A stretch of 64,000 bases of DNA from Mesostigma viride (GCA_009746045.1 RPFO01000085.1:481939-545938), one strand, 5' to 3'; shown: positions 1-11,620, counted from the stretch's first letter. The notes: generated by a model not told the origin, from the letters alone. Made by a program: numbers and translations.

Positions 1-1556
1 CTGAACGGCTGTTCAGCCAGCCCAGCAAAGGGTGCTGATCGAGCCCGAGGGCGTACGTCATAGCCGCCCAGCGTCGCAGCCAGGATGGCGCCATCCTAAA
101 CCGCCTAGGCCCATCGTTGGTGTTCAAGGACGCTGAGACGTCCCATGAGCGAAGGTAAGAAGTTAGAGAGATTTCTAGGATTCCTTCTGCCCTTCCCGTC
201 TTACCCACGCGCGTAGAAACGGTGGTTTTCTGTTTTCTGTCGTGCTCTTTTATTCCATGGTTTGTGGCTTGTTGTGAATGGGTGCCCCCGGAGCAGACCT
301 TCGTGGAGCTGTGGGGCGGACCCCCGGAGGGGAAACGCTGCTTACAGCTCGGGGTAGTCACCGGCTGGCCGTTGCCTTACTGTGTTGCCGTGTTGCTGTA
401 CCTACAACGTTATTCGTACTGTCTGTGAACGTCCTGTTTCTGCCTGTGTTTCTCTCTCGCTTGTGATGCACGTCACACATCAATCCGACGGCCGCGCCCT
501 AAAGTGTCCACCTGTAGAGTTCCCGGGAAAAAACGACTGAAACTTGCGCGCGGGGTTAGCATTGGTTTGAGTTGCAAAATTTCTATGGTGCGCGAAGGCT
601 ATGAGTCGTGAAAATTATTGGTGCACGCATTAACGAAGCCATTTCGCCCCAGATTCGCTTGTTCGATCGGCTATTTGACGAGTAAGAAAGTTTATTCTGA
701 CAAAAAATAAGGCGGGCAAAACTGTTATTTATTAATTGGATACGAGGGGAAACACGCGCAGGCTGGCCACGTTTGTCTCACGGCTCGAGCTGCACCGCAC
801 CCGCTGCGTCTTTTCAAGGTATACCTCAGAGTAGATAAAGACGCCTTTGCAACGTTATCCCCCACACTTTGTAACGTTCCTAACATCATTTCGAAGAAGC
901 TTTGACGTGTTTGGTTTCCCTTAATTTTGCGTTTCCATGTTTGCACGCAAATTTTTCCGAAAAGTTCATGAATTATGGAGCGTCTTGACAGGGGCAACGC
1001 ATGCAATGTCGCTTGGATTTATTCGGCTTTTACGCCATTTCTTGCAGATTTATGACTTCCCTTGGGGGTTAAACATTGTCCGCTGCCATGAACTGCGGGC
1101 GGGCAAGCTGGCGATGCTCTTTAGCGTGTTGCCTACTGGCGTGCGGGAGAACCAACAGCTACTGGTATCTTATCGTTGTAAACCCGCTTTTTCTGATCGT
1201 CATTAACCGGCGGTATTCTAGTTGTGTTAAGCGTCCGCCGACGGCGCAGAAAGAACTCTCTACCCTGCCGTTATCGCTTGAGGAGGCATTGTCGACAAGG
1301 ACTGGGGACGGGCGGGCCAAAATAAACGCGACAGTTGCCCGCGCACGCCGCGGCGCCACCCCGGCCAACAAGACAAAGCGCACCGTTACCTCCTGGGGCC
1401 CATCGGCTTGCCGTCGCCGTGGACGGGGCCACCGGGGGGTTGGGGAGGCGGGGCTCCTTCTCCCTTTTCTTGGGTGTCTGTTGCTATTCATTATTGAACC
1501 CCTATAACGGAGCAGTTAATATGAAACGGATGTGGATGCATGATGATATGAACGGA
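1..1556. other. unclassified sequence, no supported gene
   Basis: Only short open frames (up to about 143 codons) occur, none with a recognisable motif, and they overlap on both strands. Composition is mixed, with CG-rich blocks and A/T runs. This resembles the unclassified interiors of the DNA transposons further right (25430-26300 and 31250-32370), so it may be the interior of another transposon whose left end is outside the window. That is inference. Confidence 0.4.
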
Positions 1557-3611
1557 TGCAGAATGATGGGAAGAGGAGGAGGGGAGGGGCAGGGAGAGGG
1601 GCAGGGGGAGGGAGGAGGAGCGGAGGAGAGGGAAGGAGGGCGGAGGGGGGGGGGGGGAGGCGAGGAGGAGGGAGGGAGGGAGGGAGGGAGGGAGGGAGGG
1701 AGGGAGGTGAGGGAGTAGGGCAGGGAGTGGGAGGAGAGGGAGGGAGGGAGGGAGGGAGGAGGGAGGGAGGGAGGAGGGAGGGAGGGAGGGAGGGAGGAGG
1801 GAGGGAGGAGGAGGGAGGAGGGAGGGAGGGAGGGAGGGAGGGAGGGAGGGAGGGAGGGAGGGAGGGAGGGAGGGAGGGAGGGAGGGAGGAGGGAGGAGGA
1901 GGGAGGGAGGGAGGAGAAGGGAGGAGGGAGGGAGGGAGGGAGGAGGAGAGGAGGGATGGGAGGGAGGGAGGGAGGGAGGGAGGGAGGGAGGGGAGGGAGA
2001 TGGGGAGGGATGGAGGGAGGGAGGAGAGGGAGGGAGGGAGGGAGGAGGGAGGAGGGAGGGAGGGAGGGAGGGAGGAGGGAGGGAGGGAGGGAGGGAGGGA
2101 GGGAGGGAGGAGGGAGGAGGAGAGGGAGGGAGGGAGGGAGGGAGGAGGGAGGGAGGGAGGAGGGAGGAGGGGAGGGGAGGGAGGGAGGAGGAGGGAGGGA
2201 GGAGGAGGGAGGGAGAGGAGGGAGGGAGGGAGGGAGGGAGGGAGGGAGGGAGGGAGGGAGGGAGGGGAGGGAGGGAGGGAGGGAGGGAGGGAGGAGGGAG
2301 GGAGGAGGGAGGGAGGAGGGAGGAGGAGGGAGGAGGGAGGGAGGGAGGAGGGAGGAGGGAGGGAGGGAGGGAGGGAGGGAGGGAGGGAGGGAGGGAGGGA
2401 GGGAGGAGGGAGGGAGGGAGGAGGAGGGAGGGAGGGAGGGAGGGAGGGAGGAGGGAGGGAGGAGGGAGGGAGGGAGGGAGGGAGGGAGGGAGGGAGGAGG
2501 GAGGGAGGGAGGAGGGGAGGGAGGGAGGAGGGAGGGAGGAGGAGGGAGGGAGGGAGGAGGGAGAGAGGGAGGGAGGGAGGGAGGGAGGGAAGGAGGGAGG
2601 AGGAGGGAGGGGAGGGAGGGAGGGAGGAGGGAGGGGGAGGGAGGGAGGGAGGGAGGAGGGAGGGAGGGAGGGGAGGGGGAGGGAGGGAGGGAGGAGGGAG
2701 GGAGGAGGAGGGAGGAGGAGGGGAGGGAGGAGGGAGGGAGGAGGGAGGGAGGGAGGGAGGGAGGGAGGGAGGGAGGGAGGGAGGGAGGGAGGAGGGAGAG
2801 GGAGGGAGGGAGGGAGGGAGGGAGGGAGGGAGGGGAGGGAGGAGGAGGGAGGGAGGAGGAGGGAGGGAGGAGGGAGGGAGGGAGGGAGGGAGGGAGGGGA
2901 GGGAGGGAGGGAGGAGGGAGGGAGGGAGGAGGGAGGGAGGGAGGGAGGGAGGGAGGGAGGAGGGAGGGAGGGAGGGAGGGAGGGAGGGAGGGAGGAGGGA
3001 GGAGGGAGGGAGGGAGGAGGGAGGGAGGAGGAGGGAGGAGGAGGAGGGAGGGAGGGGAGGGAGGGAGGGAGGGAGGAGGGAGGAGAGGGAGGGAGGGGGA
3101 GGGAGGGAGGGAGGGAGGGAGGGAGGGAGGGAGGGAGGGAGGGAGGGAGGGAGGAGGGAGGGAGGGAGGGAGGGAGGAGGGAGGGGGGGGGAGGGAGGGA
3201 GGGAGGGAGGGAGGGAGGGAGGGAGGAGGAGGGAGGGAGGGGGGAGGGAGGGAGGGAGGGAGGAGGGAGGGAGGGGGAGGGGAGGGAGGAGGGAGGGAGG
3301 GAGGGAGGAGGGAGGGAGGGAGGGAGGGAGGGAGGGAGGGAGGGAGGAGGAGGGAGGGAGGGAGGGAGGGAGAGGGGGAGGAGGAGGGAGGAGGAGGGAG
3401 GGAGGGAGGGAGGGAGGGAGGGAGGGAGGGAGGGAGGGAGGGAGGGAGGAGGAGGAGGGAGGGAGGGAGGGAGGGAGGGAGGAGGGAGGGAGGAGGGAGG
3501 GAGGAGGGAGGGGGAGGGAGGGAGGGAGGGAGGGAGGGAGGGAGGGGGGAGGAGGGAGGGAGGAGGGAGGAGGGAGGGAGGGAGGGAGGGAGGAGGGAGG
3601 AGGGAGGGAAG
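1557..3611. repeat. (GGGA)n-type polypurine array, about 2 kb
   Basis: About 2.05 kb of nearly pure G/A on the plus strand, built of GGGA units with scattered GGA and GGGGA variants. The minus strand is C/T only. Long homopurine tracts of this kind can form triplex and G-quadruplex structures. The long open frames across it (Pro-Ser-Leu or Glu-Gly-Gly repeats) are artefacts of the repeat. Confidence 0.95.
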
Positions 3612-3634
3612 GCATGACTGTGTGTGTGCTTGAG

Positions 3635-3720
<86 letters not shown>

Positions 3721-3724
3721 TGGG

Positions 3725-3804
<80 letters not shown>

Positions 3805-3806
3805 TG
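3612..3806. repeat. (GTGC)n array
   Basis: About 195 bp of GTGC/TGCG units directly after the GGGA array. The sequence alternates purine and pyrimidine, the class that favours Z-DNA. It is the middle block of a three-part compound array. Confidence 0.95.
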
Positions 3807-3811
3807 GTTAT

Positions 3812-4080
3812 ATGGGTGGGTGGGTGGGTGGGTGGGTGGGTGGGTGGGTGGGTGGGTGGGTGGGTGGGTGGTGTGGTGGTGGGTGGGTGGGTGGGTGGGT
3901 GGTGGGTGGGTGGGTGGGTGGTGGGTGGGTGGTGGGTGGGTGGGTGGGTGGTGGGTGGTGGTGGGTGGGTGGTGGGTGGGTGGGTGGGTGGGTGGGTGGG
4001 TGGGTGGGTGGTGGGTGGGTGGGTGGGTGGGTGGGTGGGTGGGTGGGTGGGTGGGTGGGTGGGTGGGTGGTGGGTGGGGA
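3812..4080. repeat. (GGGT)n array
   Basis: About 270 bp of GGGT units with occasional GGT interruptions, on the same strand as the GGGA block. Tandem GGGT is a classic G-quadruplex former. It closes the compound array 1557-4080. Confidence 0.95.
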
Positions 4081-4299
4081 AGGTGTGCTTTTTATTATGA
4101 AGATTAGCTAAGTTACGTGTGTTGTTGATGTACATGTTGACGTTGTGTCATGGGCGTGTGCCCCCAAGTCTGCCTTCCTGCAATATCACATAATATATCA
4201 TCTAGATGTGTTGTTGGGAACCTGACTATATATCCCAAACTGGAATGGTTGACATGCAACTATGGGATGAAACCCTTGAAAAACAATTACTAGGAACTG

Positions 4300-5290
4300 C
4301 ATTTTTTGTGCTATGTTTGCTAGCATCTGTCACCTATTTGTCATGCAAACAGTCTGAATTTCTTGTGGGCAGTTAACATAGATGTTTTTATGAGCTGTGG
4401 AAAGTTCTAGGCTTCTGACTGAGTTCATTGATATAGGCACCCATGTGTTGGAACCTTTGGAAAACCAAGAAAAACTGCATTTTGGTTTTTTTTTTTTTCG
4501 CTAGCATCAGTCACCATTTTGTCATCCAACCAGCCTGAAACTTTGTGGGCATGCTGCATGGAATGTGTTTAGAACATGTGCAAAGTTCCAGCTCCAACTG
4601 AGCTCATTTGGTGTCATTATGTATGCATATGTGTGATAAAACCCTTGGAAAACCATGAAAAACTGCATTTGGGGGGTATTTATGCTAGCATTTGTCACCT
4701 ATTTGTCATCCAACCAGCCTGAAACTTTGTGGGCATGCTGCATGGGATGTGTTTAGAACATGTGCAAAGTTCCAGCTCCAACTGAGTTCATTTGGTGTCA
4801 TTATGTATGCATATGTGTGATAAAACCCTTGGAAAACCATGAAAAACTGCATTTTGGGGGTATTTATGCTAGCATTTGTCACCTATTAGTCATCCAACCA
4901 GCCTGAAACTTTGTGGGCATCCTGCATGGGATGTGTTTAGAACATGTGCAAAGTCCCAGGCCCAACTGAGTTCATTTTGGTGTCATTATGTATGCATATG
5001 TGTGATAAAACCCTTAAAAAACCACGAAAAACTGCATTTTGGGGGTATTTATGCTAGCATTTGTCACCTATTTGTCATCCAACCAGCCTGAAACTTTGTG
5101 GGCATGCTGCATGGGATGTGTTTAGAACATGTGCAAAGTCCCAGGCCCAACTGAGTTCATTTGATGTCTTTATATATGCATACATGCCAGAAAGTGCTGA
5201 AAATACGGTATTTTTTGCCAGCAAATGTCACCATGTTACCATGCTGCCGACTCCCAAAAATTTTTTTGACCACATGGCATCATAAGATAT
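4300..5290. repeat. ~185-bp satellite-like tandem repeat, five copies
   Basis: The landmark GCTAGCATTTGTCACC (with variants) recurs at 4319, 4500, 4684, 4868 and 5053, giving spacings of 181, 184, 184 and 185 bp. Each monomer also carries a GCCTGAAACTTTGTGGGC block and a GAAAAACTGCATTT block. The first and last copies are the most diverged. Related monomers occur inverted at 23200-23760 and degenerate at 29200-29460, inside two different transposons. Confidence 0.85.
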
Positions 5291-5497
5291 CTGATAAGGA
5301 ACCTTGGTGCCAAATTTGAGGTCAAACAGACCATTATTCCTTCTCCAAATAATTTCCAGGGGAAGAAAATGGGTTTTCGGATTGATGTGCACCTGCACGT
5401 AGAGGTAACCTGGGTGGGCTTTCCTTCCTTTCTTTCCCCTTCCTGCATTGCCTGCTGTAATACCATGTGATATTGCTTTATACCTAATCGGTAGTTC

Positions 5498-5851
5498 ATG
5501 GGAACCTCTCGCAGCAGACGTAATAATGAAGGAGGATATAGACGTATTAATCAAGGAGGTAGATCCCAATACCTATACTATGCAGTAGCACACGACGGGG
5601 CCACAGGCCAACCAGGAATTTTCTATAGTTGGGCTGCGTGTAGTAATCATATTAAGGATAAAGTCTTACACCCAGCGTCGTTAGCTAGATGGCAGGGATT
5701 TAATACATTAGCGGAGGCAGATCAGTTTATTAGAGATAATATGCCCCTCCCAGAAGGGCTGCACCAGCATAGGCGTGTCACCCAGATCCCAGCACAGGAT
5801 GTGTTGCGTGCACTGGAGCAGCTTCACCTGGGCCCATCCTCTAGGGCATAA
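5498..5851 (+). CDS. viroplasmin / RNase H1 N-terminal-like protein
   Basis: This 117-residue ORF starts at an ATG and has a basic N-terminus (MGTSRSRRNN) followed by a segment resembling the small viroplasmin domain (Cauli_VI, also found at the N-terminus of eukaryotic RNase H1). The marks are YYAVAHDG, PGIFYSWAAC, a conserved WQGF and FNTLAEADQFI, roughly residues 26-83. In RNase H1 this fold binds RNA/DNA hybrids. It lies 184 bp upstream of Gag on the same strand, so it is probably an accessory first ORF of the retrotransposon. A role in handling the replication hybrid is inference. The similarity is to short conserved blocks only, so the call is good but not certain. Confidence 0.65.
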   Translation: MGTSRSRRNNEGGYRRINQGGRSQYLYYAVAHDGATGQPGIFYSWAACSNHIKDKVLHPASLARWQGFNTLAEADQFIRDNMPLPEGLHQHRRVTQIPAQDVLRALEQLHLGPSSRA

Positions 5852-6035
5852 GCCCCACTATCACTACTAGATACCAGTATATAGTGATACTAACTACTAG
5901 CTTAGCTACAATAGTTAGCAGATAATATATAATTACTATTAGAAGTAGTTGTGGCTTCCTCTTCTCTCTCTTGCTTGCCTGTGTTGGGGAGGTATTGTGT
6001 AAGGTACTGGTGCTGGTACGGTACTCGGGCCCAAA

Positions 6036-8246
6036 ATGCCTAAGAAGCGAGGTGGTGGTAAAGCACAGCCCCCGGAGGGCCGTAGAGAGACACAGTCCCC
6101 GGAGGACAATAGCAGGGAAGAACAGGAAATAGCTAGCACGGCTAGTCGGAGTTCCAGTGGGTCCCGGAGATCCGAGGCAGCCGCTAGGGTTACCGCACAA
6201 CGGCAGACGACTCTTGAGACGCAGCTAGAACAAGCTGCCCTAGGGTTTGGTCAGCAACAGCAGTCGCCGCAGCGACAGCATCAGCCTCAGCAGTCGCCGC
6301 AGCGACAGCATCAGTCTCAGCAGTCGCCGCAGCGACAGCAGCAGTCGCAGCAGCAGCAGCAGCAGTCGGAGCAACAGCGACAGCCCCAGCAGCAATCGCG
6401 GCCACGACCGACTGAGCATCTGGGCGAATGGAACAGGGTACCTCCCACGCAGCGACCACCATCCGTGGAAGTTGTGCCGGAGGAAGATGAAGATATAGAG
6501 GTCGCTTTTAGCCCGGTAGCTAGCTCGCCGTTCGCTCCGCCGCCTGAGTTCGTGCAGCCCTCTCAATTGGGGGCATACGCGCGTGGCCGCCCGAGCCTGA
6601 CTCACCCTTGGGCAGGGCGTGGCCGCGGCGGGCCGGGGCCGGGCCCTGGAAGGGATCCCCGTCGGGTCTCCTTTGGAGCGCACGAGAGCTGGTCCAGACC
6701 CCCACCGCAGACGTCAGGGTCGGCCCACGTGCAGTACGATCCCGAGGAGGAGGACTATGCTCCCCCGGGCCCCTTTCCTTACGTATCCACCTCCCTCCCA
6801 GCAAGGAGCGCGCCCACCAACGCTAACTTCAGCCGGCTGCCCCTGGATGACCCCGGTTATGAGCATCCCACGTCCGTTCGCGTTCGGCGTGAGTCGGCCC
6901 CCTTTGCGTCACAACGGATGTCCGCTGACTACGCGCCCCGCCGAGTATCCGGCGACTTCGATCCCGAGCGTGCGGAGGACACCTTCGTGTCCCAACGTGG
7001 GCATGACCAAACTGCAGGAAGGGGTTCGCACCAGGAGATGCGGACGCGGTGTCACCATCCCCTCACCTTTTCTAGCCCCGCGTACTGCAGCAAGGGTGGC
7101 CCCCTGCGACCTGACCCTGTCAAGGCGCCGCCTATGCCAGATTTTAAGGCGGTGCCCAAGCTCCATGCGGGCATGACTCCCCGTGAGATTGACGAGTGGG
7201 CTCGTATGTGGCAACAGTTGTACACTGTATGGTGTGAACACCATGAGTGGCAGCTGGCCACCAAGGTTCTGATCCCCTACGTGGTGGTGAAGTGTATGGA
7301 CCCATCAGTGGTCGGGATGCTTAACGTTGAGAGTGTGGCGGCCCAGTCATACCCGCAGACGGTCGAGGAACTGCACGAGCGCATCCGGCGCAAGCTCATC
7401 CCTCCCGGCTATCGACTGACCGAGCGGTTTGAGTTCGGCCGCCTACGTCAGGGCAACACTGACTTGGCGGAGTTCCTCACCACTTTTGATTCCTTTGCGG
7501 CGCGGTTGACCGGGGACCTGACGTGGACCGAGTACAAGATTCGGTTTTTGGAGGCCATCCATCCCGACCTCCTCGCTGAGGTTAAGAAGCACTATGCCGA
7601 GGTTCCCTGGGACAAGCTTGACATCCACGCTGTCCAGCAGTACCTTCTACAGGTGGCCGACGTCGTCAAGCAGCCGCGCTACACCAGCACCCGCCGGTTC
7701 GCCTCATCCACGATGACACGCCGTGTCCACTTCACTGAGGTGGAACCCGACCCGTCGGAGGGGGAGGAGTCCAATGACGACGAGCAGCCGGCTGCCCAAC
7801 TGCACGCCATCGATGCGTCCAAAGCCCGCTGTTTCATGTGTCACGAGGTCGGGCACCTCAAGAAGGATTGCCCGCGCCTCAAGGCGCGCACCAGCACGGC
7901 GACGGAGGCCACCAAGGAGGCCCCCAAGTTTTCTGGTCCCGCCTTTGAGAGGCGCCCAGCGCCGGCAGCGCGGGATGCTCGCCCGCGCAACGCAGGCGCG
8001 CGGGCTGCCAAGCTGCGCGACGCGCGCACGCAGCCCAACCAGTTCCAGACACCCCGCTTCCCAGCATCGTTCTCTCGGACAGTGCGCGAGCTCAATGAGA
8101 TCCTGGCGCAGCAACAGGCGTCCGAGGCTGGAGGTGACGAGTATGAGGCGCTCAACCCCGGCGACGACGACGACTCGGATGAGGGGGAAGGGGGGACCGG
8201 AAGGTCGGACGAGGCGGCCTCCCGGCCCCGCGATCCTCGCGCGTAG
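6036..8246 (+). CDS. Gag polyprotein of Ty3/gypsy retrotransposon
   Basis: A 736-residue ORF from ATG to TAG. Residues about 72-122 are glutamine-rich with short tandem repeats. The middle (about 150-350) is proline- and arginine-rich and probably disordered. A capsid-like retrotransposon Gag domain lies around residues 390-520. A CCHC zinc knuckle (CFMCHEVGHLKKDC, spacing C-x2-C-x4-H-x4-C) sits at about 599-612 and would bind the RNA genome. The C-terminus is acidic. The stop codon touches the start of the Pol frame at 8246, so Pol is probably made by frameshifting or re-initiation; which one cannot be told from sequence alone. Length is in the upper range for Ty3/gypsy Gag. Confidence 0.9.
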   Translation: MPKKRGGGKAQPPEGRRETQSPEDNSREEQEIASTASRSSSGSRRSEAAARVTAQRQTTLETQLEQAALGFGQQQQSPQRQHQPQQSPQRQHQSQQSPQRQQQSQQQQQQSEQQRQPQQQSRPRPTEHLGEWNRVPPTQRPPSVEVVPEEDEDIEVAFSPVASSPFAPPPEFVQPSQLGAYARGRPSLTHPWAGRGRGGPGPGPGRDPRRVSFGAHESWSRPPPQTSGSAHVQYDPEEEDYAPPGPFPYVSTSLPARSAPTNANFSRLPLDDPGYEHPTSVRVRRESAPFASQRMSADYAPRRVSGDFDPERAEDTFVSQRGHDQTAGRGSHQEMRTRCHHPLTFSSPAYCSKGGPLRPDPVKAPPMPDFKAVPKLHAGMTPREIDEWARMWQQLYTVWCEHHEWQLATKVLIPYVVVKCMDPSVVGMLNVESVAAQSYPQTVEELHERIRRKLIPPGYRLTERFEFGRLRQGNTDLAEFLTTFDSFAARLTGDLTWTEYKIRFLEAIHPDLLAEVKKHYAEVPWDKLDIHAVQQYLLQVADVVKQPRYTSTRRFASSTMTRRVHFTEVEPDPSEGEESNDDEQPAAQLHAIDASKARCFMCHEVGHLKKDCPRLKARTSTATEATKEAPKFSGPAFERRPAPAARDARPRNAGARAAKLRDARTQPNQFQTPRFPASFSRTVRELNEILAQQQASEAGGDEYEALNPGDDDDSDEGEGGTGRSDEAASRPRDPRA

Positions 8247-10573
8247 TGCCCCTTCCCACAGGGGTAGAAGTAGGAGTAGACTTAGTCAACCAGGTAGAAC
8301 AGCCGCCTGCACCGGATGTGGGCGCGGCCACCCCTGAGGCCGATGTAGCGTTAGTCAATAATGTAGATAGGACGGGCGGGCAGGCCCCAGCGGTCTCCTT
8401 GCCCTCTTCAGATGCAGGCGTGTCGGCGACCGCGGTCGACCCCGCTTCAGCCAATAGTGTAGATAGGTCTAGCGGACAGGCCCCGGAGGCCTCGCCGCCC
8501 TATGCTTCACCAAGCACCAGAACACTTTTAATCTTCAGTGGTGGACTGGCGCTCCCTACCACCACACTTGACCCGTTTCTGAAGGAGAAGACGATCCTGG
8601 ATGTTAAGTTTATGGTGGATACGGGGGCGACCACATCCTTTATCCATGAGGCCCTTGTGCGACGCGCTGGCTACACGATTCGACCACACCCGACGCCCAT
8701 CAACGTCCGGTATGCCGATGGTAACAAGCACCCGTCACCTGGCCTCGTGGACCTCAAGGCGGTTGTCCAGGGCATACCAGTGGAGGTAACAGCCACAGTG
8801 GCGCCGCTGGGCGCCGCTGACATCATCCTGGGCGTTGATTGGCAGGACGCCCAGGACGTGACGATCAGTGTCAAGCGACGGGTGGTTTGGTTCCCTGATG
8901 GCTCCTTCTGGTGCCCACGGCACGAGTATCTGGCGCACGGCACCGAGGTGCACAACGTTCAGCACGACGCGGGGCCCGAGAAGCCACGACGCCATGCATC
9001 TCAGATGCTGATGAGCAGCAAGACGCTCGCGCGCAACCTGCAGAAGGGCAAGGAGTACTACATGTACCGCCTTGACTCTGTGCCCCTGCTTGAGGAGCTG
9101 CTGGAGATCGGCACCGACTTCACTGACGACGAGATCGCGCGCTACAACGCCATCCTGGCCAAGCGGGAGAAGCTGTTCGACGAGTCTACACCGCAGTTTC
9201 CCCCGCCCCGTTCTGTGCTGCACCATATCCGCCTCAAGGAAGGCTTCGGGCCCACCACGTCCCCGATGTACCGGATGGGGCCAGTCGAGCTGATGGAGCT
9301 CAAGAAGATCCTGATGGCCCTCCTTGAGCGTGGTCTGATTGAGCCCAGTAACAGCCCTTTCTCCGCTGGGGTACTCCTAGTGCCCAAGCCTGGGGGCAAG
9401 TGGCGGCTCGTCACCGACTACAGGAAGCTCAACGCGATCACTGTCAAGTCCAAGTACCCGCTCCCGCGCATTGATGACATCTTCAATCGAGTGCAGGGCG
9501 CCACCTGCTTCACGGTGATCGACTGCGCCGATGGGTTTTGGCAGCTCCGCATCGCTGAAGAGGACTGTCACAAGACGGCCTTCAATACGCCATACGGACA
9601 CTACCAGTTCCGTGTGGCGGCGATGGGGCTTTGCAACTCACCAGCCAGCTTCCAGATGCTCATGAACGACATCTTGCGGCCCGTCATGGGGACTGCACAC
9701 CTGCCACAGGTATCCAGTGACCTGCGCGACCCTCGCAAGGGGGACAAGCCGCCCTGGTCCTGGAAACGCACTTGCGCTTTGGCCTATCTGGATGACATCC
9801 TCGTGTACTCCAAGACCTTCGAGGAGCACCTGGAGGACGTCGATACGGTCCTGCGCATTATGGAGGACGAGCATCTCTCGGCCCGCAGGGCTAAGGTCCG
9901 TGCGGGGCGCAGCGTCCCGTTCCTGGGCCACACGCTTTCAGCGGCAGGCGTGGCCACGGACCCGGAGAAGATCGCCTCTGTCCAACAGTGGCCAGCTCCG
10001 ACAGACGTGAAGGGCGTGCGTAGCTTTCTGGGGATTGCGTCATACTATCGACGCTTCATCCCCCGGTTTGCCACGATCGCGTCGCCCATCAACGCTCTCC
10101 TCAAGAAGGGCGTATCCTTCGTCTGGTCGGCACAGTGCCAGCAGGCCTTTGAGGCCCTCAAGGCCAGTTTGACCGCGGCACCCGTGCTCGTGCTCCCAGA
10201 CCCGTCCCTTCCTTTTGTGGTTGCGACGGATGCGAGCAAGGTGGCTATCGGCGGGGTCCTCTTGCAGGACCAAGGCAAGGGCTTGCAACCGGTTGAGTAC
10301 ATCTCCCGCACAATGATCCCCGCCGAGCGGAACTATCCGGTCCACCAGCAAGAGCTGTTGGCTGTGGTCTACTGTTGCCACACATGGCGCCACCACCTGT
10401 TGGGCGCGCAGTTTGATGTTGCAGTCAGCGAGACAGGGGACCTCGACCCCGCCCGTTTGATTATTCACACCGACCATAGGCCCCTGACCCACCTCTTGAC
10501 GCAGCCAAATCTGACGCCCCGTCAGGCCAGGTGGATGGAGTACCTTTCCCAGTTTGCCCCTTTTAAGATCCAG
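8246..10573 (+). pseudogene. Pol, 5' part: protease, reverse transcriptase, RNase H
   Basis: The open frame begins at a GTG beside the Gag stop. An aspartic protease motif (MVDTGATTSF) is at about residue 125. Reverse transcriptase follows: YPLPRIDDIF near 405, MGLCNSPASFQ near 460 and the catalytic YLDD near 514. RNase H begins near 655 (VVATDASKVAIGG) and includes TDHRPL near 742. The frame is then cut by the CACTA element: the apparent stop at 10577-10579 is the transposon's first bases (CACTAG). Two lineage-specific additions stand out: about 25 residues just before YLDD and about 10 residues before TDHRPL. Integrase lies beyond the insertion, so this part alone is not a functional Pol. 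Confidence 0.93.
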
Positions 10574-10589
10574 CACTAGAAAAGCATAT

Positions 10590-10935
10590 GACCGGGCGGT
10601 AACAAGCCCGGTAACACGAACGAACCCGGTAACGGGGCCGGTAACATGCACGGACCCATGTTACCGGCCGGTAACAGGGTCCGTTCCGGTTACGGCCGCA
10701 GTTACCGGAACGTGCCCGGTAACGTGAACGTGGCCACGTTCGGGTTACCGGGCAATAACCAGAACAAGCCCGGTAACAAGGCCTTGTTATCGGGCCGGTT
10801 CAGGTTACCGCCCGGTAACCGGAACGAGGCCACGTTCACGTTATTGCCCGGTAACAAGGCCTTGTTACCGGGCTGGTTCAGGTTACCGCCCGGTAAACGT
10901 TCAGGTTACCGGTCAGGTTATGGGGTCCGTTTACT
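10590..10935. repeat. left subterminal GGTAAC repeats of the CACTA element
   Basis: GGTAAC and its complement GTTACC recur every 10-20 bp, usually within CCCGGTAACACGAAC-like units. The same motif fills the right subterminal region (17321-17780). Confidence 0.92.
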
Positions 10936-11039
10936 GTACGATCCCGGTATTCGTCCCGTAGGTTACGACGTCGTATGCTTCTCGCGTACACTACCGGTAC
11001 TACAATCATGTCGTTATGTCGTTCTGAATTGCAGTCACC

Positions 11040-11620
11040 AGGATGTCACTTAGAGTTTCACTTAGCATTTCGGTCAACCTAACCCCTAACACCCATTTAC
11101 CCGGGGAAAAAAAAAAATGAATGGGATTTGCAGCAAGGCTCATGCAAGACGAGATTCATTTTCATAAAAAATTTCATTATTACATGCAGGATTACATGTC
11201 ATGCACAAAAATCCAACGCCTTCACAGAAAGAAGCATATCAAGTCAACATCAAATTCGTGGCTTCTCTTCGTGGCTTGAAATACTGTTTCCATGCGGTGC
11301 TTAGGACAGATCCGGGGATGTCGGCACCGCACAGAAGCTCCATCCGGGAGCAAGTGCGCCGGGGGAAGATGTTGTACATCCAGAGCTCGATATGTACGGG
11401 AGGCCGTCGTGTTGGAAACCGAGGTGTCTCCACAGAATTCCGCGCGCAGGCAGCTTGTGCCTTTACGGGGGAAGACCTGCGACACAAAAACCGTGTCCGG
11501 ACAAAGCAATACGGAGAAATGGCAACGGCAGATGGAGCCGGCAAAGGCCGCTTGTAAGGAAAGTGATTTTTAATGCACGAATCAATGTATAATGCATGCT
11601 ACATCGCCATCGCTTGGGCG
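11040..11620. other. CACTA interior, no supported gene
   Basis: Overlapping open frames of about 90-118 codons lie on both strands at 11201-11592, without a recognisable domain. No choice between them is justified. Confidence 0.4.

Noticed and set aside
1502-4135. Large Pro/Ser/Leu/Thr/His-rich and Glu/Gly-rich frames
   Set aside because: Translations of GGGA, GTGC and GGGT microsatellites on both strands; no start context, no unique sequence. The same applies to 24345-25500 and 12338-13996.
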